The notes beneath the pieces are model-generated. The model saw only the letters and a list, made by a program, of their open reading frames with translations, was not told the origin of the DNA and made no database searches. From Neostapfia colusana (lineage: Eukaryota > Streptophyta > Magnoliopsida > Poales > Poaceae): 64,000 nucleotides of DNA. Positions 49,702 through 60,420 of the stretch are shown piece after piece; within the stretch, counting starts at the first letter, position 1; every line of letters starts with the position of its first letter. The stretch spans positions 38,071,944 through 38,135,943 of the forward strand of contig JASWHV010000019.1 in NCBI GenBank assembly GCA_030760725.1, read 5' to 3'. A program made the translations under genes and the position numbers.

Positions 49702-51317
49702 GCATTGGTAATAGCGCATGGAATAATGAGCGTATTACGACAAAAACTTAGGATACGGTGAGGAAACGATATCAGGCTCACATAAGGACTATAGTAGTAT
49801 AGTTACTTAAAGTGGCAGCACTAATATATTTGTTATAATTCTGAATTTTGATCCTGTAACGACGCACCTACGCTCAAGTAAACATGGTAAGGAACGCCAC
49901 CGAAAGCGGTTGAATTTCGGTTAGCTCCCCTGACGAGGAAAGTAGTTCAGGGATAGGTCTCACTGCTTGGTGTGAGACGTTAATATGAAACTCTTGGAAT
50001 CTTCATGTTCCTGAGTTCATATGAAACGCTGATCCCTAGCGTGCATTAGGCAAGTAAGTGGAGACCCCATCGTGTGGTCAGTAACGCGATAGTGTGTTTG
50101 TCTGGAAGTAGCCCAGGAGGACATACTCAGCGCTTGCCATTGGCGTGCCCTGCAGGGCAGTAGGTGGTATCCGTTGGGTTGATAACATTCCCAACCGTGA
50201 CGACCCGTTCATGACATACTCAGGTTCCCCGTCATGTGGTGTTGAATCACGATCACGTACCTTGAGACGTGACTTAACTCAAGGACGGTCGTATGACAAT
50301 GATACGGGTGTTTGTATTTACTTTCAATTATGGTACTGCCTGAAATGGAACAACCTTTGAGTGCACCACTATTGAGTGTTATTTTGAAGGTACTAACCAC
50401 GTACGTATCCCGTGTAGTACACGTGTGCGAGAGACTGTCTTAGTGCCACTGATAAAACGGATATGCCGGTATAATCCTGTTTAGGGTTTTCTTTTGGGGA
50501 GGCAACGTAGTACCGACATGTTCTTACGGTGCATCGACATCGTACTACACTTAATAACCTCTTCCCTATTAAGAAATAATTCATGAGCTAAATTTCAACT
50601 AAAAATGGAAGTTTGAAACAAATATTAGTTATTGAACTCTTATTTTGAGCTAAGATTCAAATGAGTATCACTAGGCGTCAAAGTTTTCAAAAACAGAGTG
50701 CCCTATGTCTGGCAGAAATTCGTGCTGGACTTCAACAGAGCATAACTCTGAGTATATTTAAACAATTAAGGTTTATGATACATTTCTGAAAAGATCTCTA
50801 AGTGCTCTACAACTTCTTTGTAGACCTCCAGAGCAAAATTACACGTTAAGTGGGTGAAATGTCCAGTTGAAGGCAAACTGTTCAGAACCAGGACAGTACC
50901 AGAAACCTCTCTGGACCTTTCTGTTTTGAAGCCATAACTTCCTGTAGAAAAATCCTTTAGGAGCCTATGATACACCGTTGGAAAGGTTATGAAATGTGCA
51001 ACATTGTTGTAGTTTAGAGTTTGCGCAGATTCTAATTGTATGTTTATATACAACTGTGATAAAAGTAGCCACATACAAAGGTCATGCTGGCGAATTTTAT
51101 CCAGGAATTCTGTCAACTTTGAGAAATCATAACTTTTGATCCAGAGATGATCTGAAGGCGTATGAGTACTCGTTGGAAATATACTGAAGTTAACTTGAAC
51201 TTTGGTATTCAACTAGAGTTATGAAAATGCGGTTAAACTGATCAAAATTTGGGAAAAGACAGAAGAATCCGTTCTGTACAGCAAAGAGAGCGAGTTAGTC
51301 CTACCACACGGGAGTGA
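49702..51317 (+). other. Element B leader, non-coding
   Basis: No sense-strand reading frame of note; the 148-codon frame on the reverse strand (51212-50766) is antisense and unlike any known protein. It shares blocks with the leader of element A, including AAAAACTTAGGATACGGTGA close to the PBS and an AAAACAGAGTGC block near 50690. Likely retained for packaging and priming. Confidence 0.75.
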
Positions 51318-52320
51318 TTAAACTCGAGGATTTTCCGGCGGGACATGAATATCCAATGTGTTTCCGATGAGTAACCGGGAAATGCCGGCTAACGAGACGT
51401 CAAAGTTCAAGATTGAACTGACGCCGGAAACAACACCGATTTCACGAAGGCTGTATATGATGGCACCCAATGAACTAGCGGAGTTGAAGGAGCAACTAAG
51501 TGCACTTATGAGCAACGGTTTTACACAACCAAGCTTATCACCTTGAAGTTGCTCTGCGCTGTTCGTTAAGAAGAACGATGAGACACTAAGATTAAGTGTT
51601 GATTTTCGTTCACTCAATGCCGTCACTATAAATGACAATGAGGGTACTCTATGGTTTAAAGACCATATAGTGATACCTCGTAATATGAAGCTCTATACAG
51701 TCGGAAATGTCGCACACCGTGGAAGTGGTGTGAGTACGGTGAAAGAGTACTGTTCGGGGTTGATTTGTCAACAAAGCCGATGGCCGAGTTCGAACGGTAG
51801 AAGCCAACTTGGAGGCTGTTCAATCCCGATAGCAAAATCACGATGGTCAAAGGCATCGACCGTTGCATTTCGACGGCGTAGAACACGTTGTCTTTGCGTG
51901 TCTCCGATGAAAGGAATTCACCGGTCCGATGTAAAGGGGGGATTTTGCTCCCCGAGCCTTAGACCCACTTGCTATCACGGAGATGTGTGGAACCGTAACT
52001 TACTGGCTGGAACTACCGGCAAGCCTTGCTGGTGTTCACGACATATTTCATATGTCACAGCTATGGAAGTGCCTTAAAGCTACCATTGCCGTCCACACCG
52101 AAGAACTTTACTAGTTGAAGCCGGATCGTACCTACACCGAGTGACCGGTTCAGACTATCGATGAGAAGAATCCGGAACACCTGAAATCAGGTATTAAGAT
52201 TTTACCAGGTGGGGTGGAGTAATCATACCACGGAGGAAACAACGTGGAGAGCAAAGATTACCTCTGCATGAACTATCCGGAATTTTTATCATCATACCAC
52301 TTGGCATTACCTCTCCCATC
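51318..52320 (+). pseudogene. pol: Element B patchwork of pol fragments
   Basis: Pieces in pol order with internal deletions. 51318-51640 matches the protease-RT linker and start of reverse transcriptase (FKIELTPETTPISRR, MAPNELAELKEQL). About 51640-51700 matches the RNase H-integrase spacer (compare 13940-13985, minus strand). 51700-52080 matches the integrase C-terminal region with CVSPMKGIHR. 52080-52300 matches the chromodomain-like tail. All catalytic motifs are absent, and stops and frame changes abound. Confidence 0.88.
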
Positions 52321-52335
52321 TTGTTCTCCTATTGG

Positions 52336-52371
52336 AATCTCGGGACGAGATTCTTTTTAAGGGGGGAGGAA
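52336..52371 (+). other. Element B hairpin (52336-52352) and PPT (52357-52371)
   Basis: AATCTCG-GGA-CGAGATT followed by TTAAGGGGGGAGGAA and the LTR start TGTAAAAGTCCC. Confidence 0.9.
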
Positions 52372-55300
52372 TGTAAAAGTCCCAAAAACGTGAATGCAAA
52401 GGAACGGATGATTGAATGTCATCGTTTTTCTGGTTCATGAAAAATGGGACTTACAAAAACTTTCTTACATGAGATGGTCTAAGTGAGGTTCAACAACACG
52501 GGTTCAAGCATTCATTTGAATGTGTTGGACCAAGGTAGAGATAAACTCATGAGTAGTCATACATGTGTATGAGAAAGAACAAAAATAAGACCTTTTAGAC
52601 TCCAAATGCTCACCTCAAAGTGCTGCCAAAGTTTTGAACACACATGGACCTCACAGCGTTGAAGGAGAGGAGAATTATGGTGGCAACATTCTGAATTGAG
52701 GGTAAGCTAAAAAGGAATGGATTATGCTCATGTTGAGTCCATGCTGAATTCAAAACATGTTAAGGCAAGGGAAATAACTTGAGTTATGTCACATGAAATG
52801 ATAAACTCAAACATGGACATGTGGTGAGAGCTAAAATGTTCCTTAGCTCATACTGAACACATGTTAACCTAGGGAAGAATTTCACTCCCAAAAAGCTAAC
52901 TCATATGCACATTCTCTATGAGTAGAGGGGAGGGAAGTTTAAACCCCATTTTTGAACCCTTGAAAAGCATTCATGTTCAGATGATCCAAAAGCATATATA
53001 TGAGATGATCATTGCAGTCCTGAGGTATTGAAGAGCTTAAGTTCCAAAATGGGAGGGATGTTAAGCCCATATACCATTTGTTCAAAGCATGGTTTAAGAT
53101 CACCTTCAAATTCACATTTGAGGGGCATGGTCAAAAACTGAACTTGTGAGGTTCAGATTGGGACCAAGATTGATCAAGCATGGGCTAGGAGCAAACCAAA
53201 GTGTTTCACCCAAATTCAGATGGGTCATCACCAAAGAGGACTTAAATATTCAGTTTGAATTAAAGGAGTTACTTCAAAGAGAAGAAGCCCTTTCCAAAAA
53301 GGAAATTCAAACTGTGCTTTGAAAATTAGTATTTGCAGTGGCCAACTCAAAGATCAGAGGGCATATTCAAACTCTCCCGATTCAAATTATGAAGAAGGCA
53401 AATTTTGGAGGTGCTTTGATATGTGTATCAAAGATACTTGTGAATTGTCATTGAAATTTGAATTCGAATTTGAAACTGAAGTAAAAATTTCCAAATTTCC
53501 AATTGGCCTTTGAATTTGAGCTCTTCATAGCTGAATTTTCCATGTGCCAAAAATCTGGAGATATTTCAGAAAGAAACTTGGTGGGGCCCAATTGTCATAG
53601 AAGGGGAGGAATACTTAGCACCTAAGTCTTTGCTCTCGGGTTAGACCGAGCTCCTACCACCACCTCCTGCTCGAGCTGCCCCCCCCCCCCCCCCCCCCGC
53701 CCCCATGCGCGGGCGCCACAGGCGGTGAATGTTCACCTGGCGCCTATCCTTCCCACCGAGGCAAACACGAAGTTCTTCACTCGTGCTCGCGGCTTTCTTC
53801 TGCTCCCGCGCCCGAAAAGCAGCCGCCAGCGACGCCTCTGCTTCCTCCCGTTGTCCACCAGCTCGCGTGCCCGGTTGCTCGAGCCGTCCACACGAAAAGG
53901 GAGCGCCAGCGAGTGCACAAGAGGTTCCCCAGCTCAGCTCCGGCGTTCGGGGTTGCTGTTGGCTGTAGTCTGAGGATCAGCGCCGAAGCCAAGGAGTAAA
54001 CGTAGGAAACCGACGTCGGGCTCTCGTGGGCAGCTCACCACCGTGGGTTTCACGCACAAGCAGCAAAGCTCAGAGGTGCGCCGTACCACCGCGGTGCTTC
54101 TCCCCGGAGCTCAGCTCAAACGGTGATCCTCAGTGACAGAATTTGAAGTTTTTCTTCCGGAGCACGACCTCGGACCCCCAGGTAAGGATTTCTCAAATTC
54201 ACGCACAATTTGCACTTAGAGGTCACCAACTCGTGCCCAAAGGGTCTAGGCTTAACGGCGGTCCGATCCCCTTCACAACCCTAGCTAGAAACCTCGTGTT
54301 AGCGGCGAATTCCGAGCTTTCCGATCGGCAGCCATGGCGGGAACGCGCGGGCGCACATTGACAACCGGTTTGCCACCATTTCCGAGCCAGGTTGAGGCTG
54401 TGCCGAGCTTGCCTGACCTCCACTGATGCTTTGGAGCAGATCTGCCGAACGTTTGGCGGGCTAGGATGCTCGGGCAACGGCGCCGAAGCTGTACCGAGGG
54501 GTGCGCACGTCGCTGACCGGTTTCCCGTCGCCGGCAGCCCGAATGCACCGCACCGTTGGATTCCTCATGGCTGAAAACCCCCAGGTGGCAAGTACCGAGC
54601 CGGGAGACGGTCGAGAAGCCGACTGCGGCGAGCTCCGACGAGTCTCCGGCGATGGGGCGGCACGGGAAAAAGGGAACGGCCCGAGGTTGAAGACAACCGG
54701 CCGGTCCCACCTGTCAGTGGCGATATTTTAAAATCTTCGATCCGCTGCGGCCCCAGGATCCGGTGTGGTGGCGCGGGAAGGGTCCTGTGGCCCCGTGTGG
54801 CATGATTCCAGCGGCTGACACGTGTAGGGTGGACCCACGTCAGAGTTTGAATATTTTCTGAATTAATTTGAATTCCAGATTTAGTTCAAACTTTAGAACT
54901 GCATAACTTTTGCTAGGAAGCTCCAAATTTAGTGATTCAAATTGGGTTGGATTCAGGAGGTAAAAATATATCCAAATATGCCACCCAGTTTGCATGAAAA
55001 CCAACAGAAAATTCTGGAGAATTCTTTAAATCTTTTCAGAAAAAGAATTTTAGAGGGAGTTTGGTTCATCTAAAATTCCCCAAATTGTGCCAGGATATTC
55101 TTTAGGATATTAGGAGACTCCTGTAAAAGTTTCAGCTCATTTGGAGTTGATTTAGTTAGGGTAATTCTGATTTTAAGTTTCTGTATTCAAATGAATACAG
55201 AAACATTTTCAGGGAATTTCCAAAAACTTGGAAATTCAGTTCTAGCCATTCCTTAGCTCCAAAAATCCTAGGAAAATTCAGGCATACTCCCTGAGCTATG

Positions 55301-57241
55301 TATGAAAATTATGGTTCACTTGGATTTGCATGAAAGTGCAAGTTTAATCAGAATTAATTCCTTTATGCCTAAATGCTTAGGGAACTGTTCTGGGTAACCT
55401 AATCAGTGAAACATTCTGAATTTTGATCCAGAGGACTTTCTTGTGACAAGGAACTCACAAGAAAATGTCCAGCTCCATTGGAGCCCTGGATCATTATGTC
55501 CTGTTCAACCTCATTAGATGATCACCACCCAAGTGATGAACCTCACTCCTCACTTGATGATAGTGCTTAGATACACACCCAATCCACCACCCCCAGTTTC
55601 ATTTTAAATTCTTAAACAGAGTTCCAGTTTTAAACTTGGCTTTAGCATTTGTTAGCAAAAAGTTTTACAATTAAACATGTATGCATGTTCATAACGTGTA
55701 GTGTTTAAACGTCGAAGAGTGAAGGAGAAGGTGAACTTGGACCAAGGAACAAGAAGGGAAGGAGTTAAACTTGAAGACATGAGCAACTAACCCCATATTA
55801 CCAGACTTTAGTCACCTGCAAAACCAAGGCAAGCCCCGGTTTGCACTTAAGTTGTTTTTAAAGTTTTCCCTTTGTTCACTACTATTGGTCAAGGTCTGTA
55901 TGTGCATTAGGTCAAGGATGTGTGATACTCCACTTGCATAACCAAACATGAACCCTGAGGTCAAGGGTAGAATTGTGTCATCGCTGTAGAATAAGGCCGT
56001 GCTAAATAGGCTAGGACAGCCGGTAGAACACGAGTAGTTGGAATCTACTTGCGAGCTTTGTTCCAGGACCACAAAAGTGGGATTGGAAAGGGGAGCAAAC
56101 TAAAGTTTACGTTTCTAAAGATGAGACCGGGCAGAGGGGTTAGACAGCGACAAGACGAGGTCTTGGTCAAGTAACTCTGCCCGTGTCGGTCAAGGACCGA
56201 AGCGTATGCGGCCCTGGGAGCAAGTATTGAGTTGTGTACCGGATGCTTACTGATATATGGGAACCAGGAAACCGATGTACCGGGTTCACTGGATTGTAGA
56301 GGCATACCTCATCGTCTCGTTAGACCTATGAGCCCGAGACGGCGCGACCGGTTCTACAGTTTAGTGGCCTGAGAAAGGTTGCCACATACGACGTAATGAA
56401 GGACGCCAGAGTTGGGTCTTCAGAGGCGGGCGTTTGTGTCGAGTTATCCGGGTAGTGTTTGATTCGAATCACCGCCCCTCGCGGTTTTGAGTACCGCTTG
56501 CTCACTGCGCTGTGACGTAGTAATCAAGTTGTGTGGGAATAGTTTGCAAAAGTTTTAAATGCTGTTATGCTAATTATAAATTGCATGAAAACCATGGTTG
56601 AAGTAGAGATAGAGCAAACTAAAGTTATTTTTCACCTTGGGACGAGTAATATTGGAATGAAGCGTTTCTTGTTTGATTGTGGAGTTCCAATGTTGCTGGG
56701 CGCAAGGTCATTACAATTATGGCTAAAATCTGAAAGTTAAGGATTAACTCGTAGGCGAGTCTTTTCGGAAATGACAGGCTTAAGTCTTAGATTACTTTCA
56801 TGTAGGGTTTCATGTCTTAGGAGAGACGGTTAAGTCTTGCTGAGCCTTTGTGCTCACTCTTGCTATATAAGTGGTTTTGCAGGTAAACATCAACGCTATA
56901 AAGAAGGTTGTCCAGTGAGACTCGGGAACTTCCGAGTCATGTCACACTTGGAGAACCTAGCCGCTGCCATGTCTTCGTGTTGCTAGCGAGAGGAGTCCGT
57001 GGGCTGGATCTCTCTCTCTCTCGAGTTCTTCTTAGATATTCATCGTGAGCTGTTTATAGACTTCCGCTGTAGCTATTTTGTGTAAATTATTTACAAAGAA
57101 TAATTGTAAGCTTCCACTTTTGATTTATGTAATATTGTGTTCCTTATATGTGTGCTGTTGGGTGCCACACAACATGGCACCACCCAATGCGATTCCTCGG
57201 GTGAGGCGGCACGGCCCCGTGATCGAGGCCGGGCCCACTCA
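52372..57241 (+). repeat. Element B 3' LTR (4870 bp)
   Basis: Single-copy version of the 5' LTR, ending GGGCCCACTCA. It contains a 20-base C run at 53679-53698 where the 5' LTR has 8-9 C, a short CT repeat near 57009-57021, the palindrome at 56460-56471, TATATAA at 56864-56870 and the terminal hairpin at 57160-57185. Confidence 0.95.
53679..53698 (+). repeat. Homopolymer C run (20 bases) in element B 3' LTR
   Basis: Uninterrupted C run where the 5' LTR has a short one (44940-44948). Either slippage expansion or base-calling uncertainty. Confidence 0.8.
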
Positions 57242-57246
57242 AACCA
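57242..57246. repeat. TSD of element B, right copy (AACCA)
   Basis: Exact match with 43597-43601. Confidence 0.94.
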
Positions 57247-58740
57247 CCACTACATGTGATTCCACATGGAGCTCTCTACAACTTAGCTTTGATCCCCACC
57301 ATCCGTGAAGAGATAGCGGCAGCTCAGAAACATGACAAGGGCATGTCGCATTTGCGGAGACGTGTAGACAGTGGGGAGCTGAAATGTTTCTGAAAGGACG
57401 GAGACTGCGTCCTATGGTTCATGGACCGGATCTTCGTACCCCGTAACCCGGAGCTACGGAAGAAATTTTTTGATGAGGCTCACTTATCAAAATTTTCTAT
57501 TCACCCCGGCAGCAACAAAATGTATCAAGAACTCAGAAGCAAGTTTTGGTGGACACAGATGAAGCGGGAAATCGCAAAGTACGTGTCCGAGTGCGATACA
57601 TGTCGAAGGGTGAAAGCAGACCATATGCGGAAACCGGGACTGCTACAACCACTGGGCGTTCCTGCCTGGAAGTAGGAGGATGTGAGCATGGACTTCATCG
57701 TCGGTTTACCCACCACTTTTCAGAAGCTTGATTCTTTGTGGGTGATCATCGACCGGCTCACCAAAGTTGCCCATTTCATCCCGGTCAACACCAACTACAA
57801 CGCCAAGAAGTACGCTGAACTGTACATCTCACGGATCCTATGCTTGTACGGCGTACCACGTACCATCATATCGGACCGGGGCACTTTATTTGTGTCCCGT
57901 TTTTGGGAGCAGCTGCACGCTGCCTTGGGGACGAAGCTGATCCGTAGTTCAGCCTACCACCCGTAGACGGATGGGCAAACCGAGCGGGTAAATCAGATCC
58001 TAGAAGACATGCTACGAGCTTGCTCTATCAACCACGGCAAGAATTGGGATGATTACTTGCCGTTAACCGAGCTCTCGTACAACAATGGGTACCAAGCCAG
58101 CATAAAGATGGCGCCTTATGAGGCGCTATACGGGCGGAAATGCCACACACCACTGAATTGGTGTGAGTCTGGCGAAAGGGTTACATTCGGGATTGACATT
58201 GTCAACAATGCGGAAGAAAAGGTTCGCCTGATTCAAGCGAACCTAAAAGCCGCCCAATCCCGCCAGAAACAATATGCGGACCAGAGAAGACGCCCATTAC
58301 AATTCGAAGTCGGGGATCACGTATATCTACGTGTATCTCCGACGAAGGGCGTAAACATATTTGGGGTGAGAAGAAAGTTGGCACCCCGATTCATCGGTCC
58401 ATTCCAGATTACAGAAAGATGTGGAGCAGTAGCATACCGGCTGAAGTTACCAGAAGCACTTTCCGGTGTGCACGACGTCTTTCACATTTCCCAGCTGAGG
58501 AAGTGTCTCAAGCTATCTACTACCGTTCAGCTGGAGGACATGGAAGAACTGCAACCGGATCTCACCGATCAGGAGGAACTGGTTCAGGTCATTTACGAGA
58601 AGGCCCGAACCACACGCAATCGCACGTTGTGGTTCTACAAGGTTCTATGGAGTAATCACTCCTTGGACGAAGCGACATGGGAGAGCGAAGGATTTCTTCG
58701 CGCTAACTACCCCGACTTTTTCACGTCGCATATCCGGTAA
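57247..58740 (+). pseudogene. pol: C2 integrase with C-terminal chromodomain-like tail (three nonsense codons)
   Basis: Resumes the C2 pol after element B in a single frame, interrupted by TGA at 57391-57393, TAG at 57673-57675 and TAG at 57964-57966; the last three parts (57421, 57682 and 58009 onward) are in phase. Zinc-binding region: HLSKFSIHPG and SECDTC. Catalytic core: MDFIVGLP, IISDRGTLF and TDGQTERVN, giving D,D,E. SH3-like part: GDHVYLRVSP and APRFIGPFQITERCG. The tail YKVLWSNHSLDEATWESE is a chromodomain-like motif, then a stop at 58738-58740. Two of the stops fit a C-to-T change in CGA or CAG codons. Confidence 0.94.
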
Positions 58741-58772
58741 TTTTCTACCGTCCTCTCTCATTTTCACCTTAT

Positions 58773-58807
58773 AATCTCGGGACGAGATTCTTTTAAGGGG
58801 GGAGGAA
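58773..58807 (+). other. C2 hairpin (58773-58789) and PPT (58795-58807), first copy
   Basis: AATCTCG-GGA-CGAGATT, then AAGGGGGGAGGAA abutting TGTAAGGGCC. Confidence 0.9.
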
Positions 58808-59603
58808 TGTAAGGGCCTCAGGTTCTGACACATATTTGAAGTGTCATCACGATACACACACCTCATTTGTAGCAAGTTGATAAACACATTGGAAGAGCAA
58901 GTAACCACCATCAACACGCTCATTAGGGAACAAACTCACATATTGCAAGGGTGGTATTTTCCACCTGTGATATAGGGGTTGGGCATATGAAAAACTCCTA
59001 CACATTGCTAGGAATGCCCATGCCAAGTTTCACCCAAATTCAAAACCTTTTGAGGTCATTTTGAGGTGTAGCTAGAAAAAGGCAGTTTGAAACTACATTC
59101 AAATTCAAACTGTTTTTATCCCATGAATTCAAAAATGGGAGACATATTCTTACTCAGCACATTTTTGTGAGCTCACGCTCCAATTTTCACTCCATTTGGA
59201 GTTGATCTTGACATGAGCTAAATGGGGCAAATTCAAACCTTATTTGAATTTCAAACTAAACATGTGCTGAAATTTATCCAAACCAAACCAAATTTGAATT
59301 CTAACCAATTCAAATGGCTCATGGGTTAATAATTTGAATCACCACGGGTATTTTGGGGCTCACTGTTTACAACAGTGATGAGGAGTTAATTTCAGAGGTT
59401 AAACTTGAGGGTGGGACCCACATGTCATAGAGAGAAGAGGGGAGACTTGCAAATAAAGTCACAGCCTCAGTGGGAAATTCCACCGAGCAGCTGCCGGCTG
59501 TGCCACCGAGAAGCAACCGGCGCCACCAGCTGCTTCTCCCTTCTCGCGCTGGCGCCCAGGGCGGCTTGCTCGCGCCTCCACGCGACCAGCACCACCTCAG
59601 CCC
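58808..59603 (+). repeat. Partial C2 LTR (first ~796 bp) inside the tandem duplication
   Basis: Begins at a proper LTR start and matches 60421 onward, but breaks off at CCTCAGCCC, where integrase sequence resumes at 59604. GTGGGACCCAC lies at 59411-59421. Confidence 0.92.
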
Positions 59604-60353
59604 AATCAGATCCTAGAAGACATGCTACGAGCTTGCGCTATCAACCACGGCAAGAATTGGGATGATCACTTGCCGTTAGCCGAGTTCTCGTACAACAATG
59701 GGTACCAAGCCAGCATAAAGATGGCGCCTTATGAGGCGCTATACGGGCGGAAATGCCACACACCACTGAATTGGTATGAGTCTGGCGAAAGGGTTACATT
59801 CGGGATTGACATTGTCAACAATGCGCAAGAAAAGGTTCGCCTGATTCAAGCGAACCTAAAAGCCGCCCAATCCCGCCAGAAACAATATGCGGACCGGAGA
59901 AGACGCCCATTACAATTCGAAGTCGGGGATCACGTATATCTACGTGTATCTCCGACGAAGGGCGTAAACATATTTGGGGTGAGACGAAAGTTGGCACCCT
60001 GATTCATCGGTCTATTCCAGATTACCGAAAGATGTGGAGCAGTAGCATACCGGCTGAAGTTACCAGAAGCACTTTCCGGTGTGCACGACGTCTTTCACAT
60101 TTCCCAGCTGAGGAAGTGTCTCAAGCTATCTACTACCGTTCAGCTGGAGGACATGGAAGAACTGCAACCGGATCTCACCTATCGGGAGGAACTGGTTCAT
60201 GTTATTGACGAGAAGACCCGAACCACACGCAATCGCACGTTGTGGTTCTACAAGGTTCCATGGAGTAATCACTCCGTGGATGAAGCGACATGGGAGAGCG
60301 AAGGATTTCTTCGCGCTAACTACCCCGACTTTTTCACGTCGCATATCCGGTAA
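59604..60353 (+). pseudogene. pol: Duplicated C2 integrase C-terminus with chromodomain-like tail
   Basis: Second copy of the 57991-58740 segment. Frame 59622-60002 covers LPLAEFSYNNGYQ to the SH3-like part and ends at TGA 60000-60002, where unit 1 keeps an arginine codon. 60081-60353 resumes in phase with HDVFHISQL and the chromodomain-like motif. It lacks the catalytic core and could not act as integrase. At several sites it is closer to element A than unit 1 is, so it may keep the more ancestral state. Confidence 0.92.
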
Positions 60354-60385
60354 TTTTCTACCGTCATCTCTCTCATTTTCACCTT

Positions 60386-60420
60386 AATATCGGGACGAGA
60401 TTCTTTTAAGGGGGGAGGAA
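60386..60420 (+). other. C2 hairpin and PPT, second copy
   Basis: AATATCG-GGA-CGAGATT: one mismatch relative to the first copy. Then AAGGGGGGAGGAA directly before TGTAAGGGCC at 60421. Confidence 0.87.

Larger units (their letters stand above)
43602..57241 (+). mobile_element. Element B: non-autonomous gypsy-type element with long LTRs
   Basis: A complete insertion with perfect TSD AACCA, 5' LTR 43602-49685, PBS 49689-49701, 2.7-kb internal region, PPT 52357-52371 and 3' LTR 52372-57241. The internal region lacks gag and nearly all of pol; what remains are colinear fragments of a Tekay-type pol. The first 19 bases of the 3' LTR (TGTAAAAGTCCCAAAAACG) equal those of family A, and the leader resembles A's, so A-type proteins probably mobilised it. 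Confidence 0.94.

Noticed and set aside
50766..51212. 148-codon reverse-strand frame in the leader of element B
   Set aside because: Antisense to the element, no recognised domain, lies in a non-coding leader.
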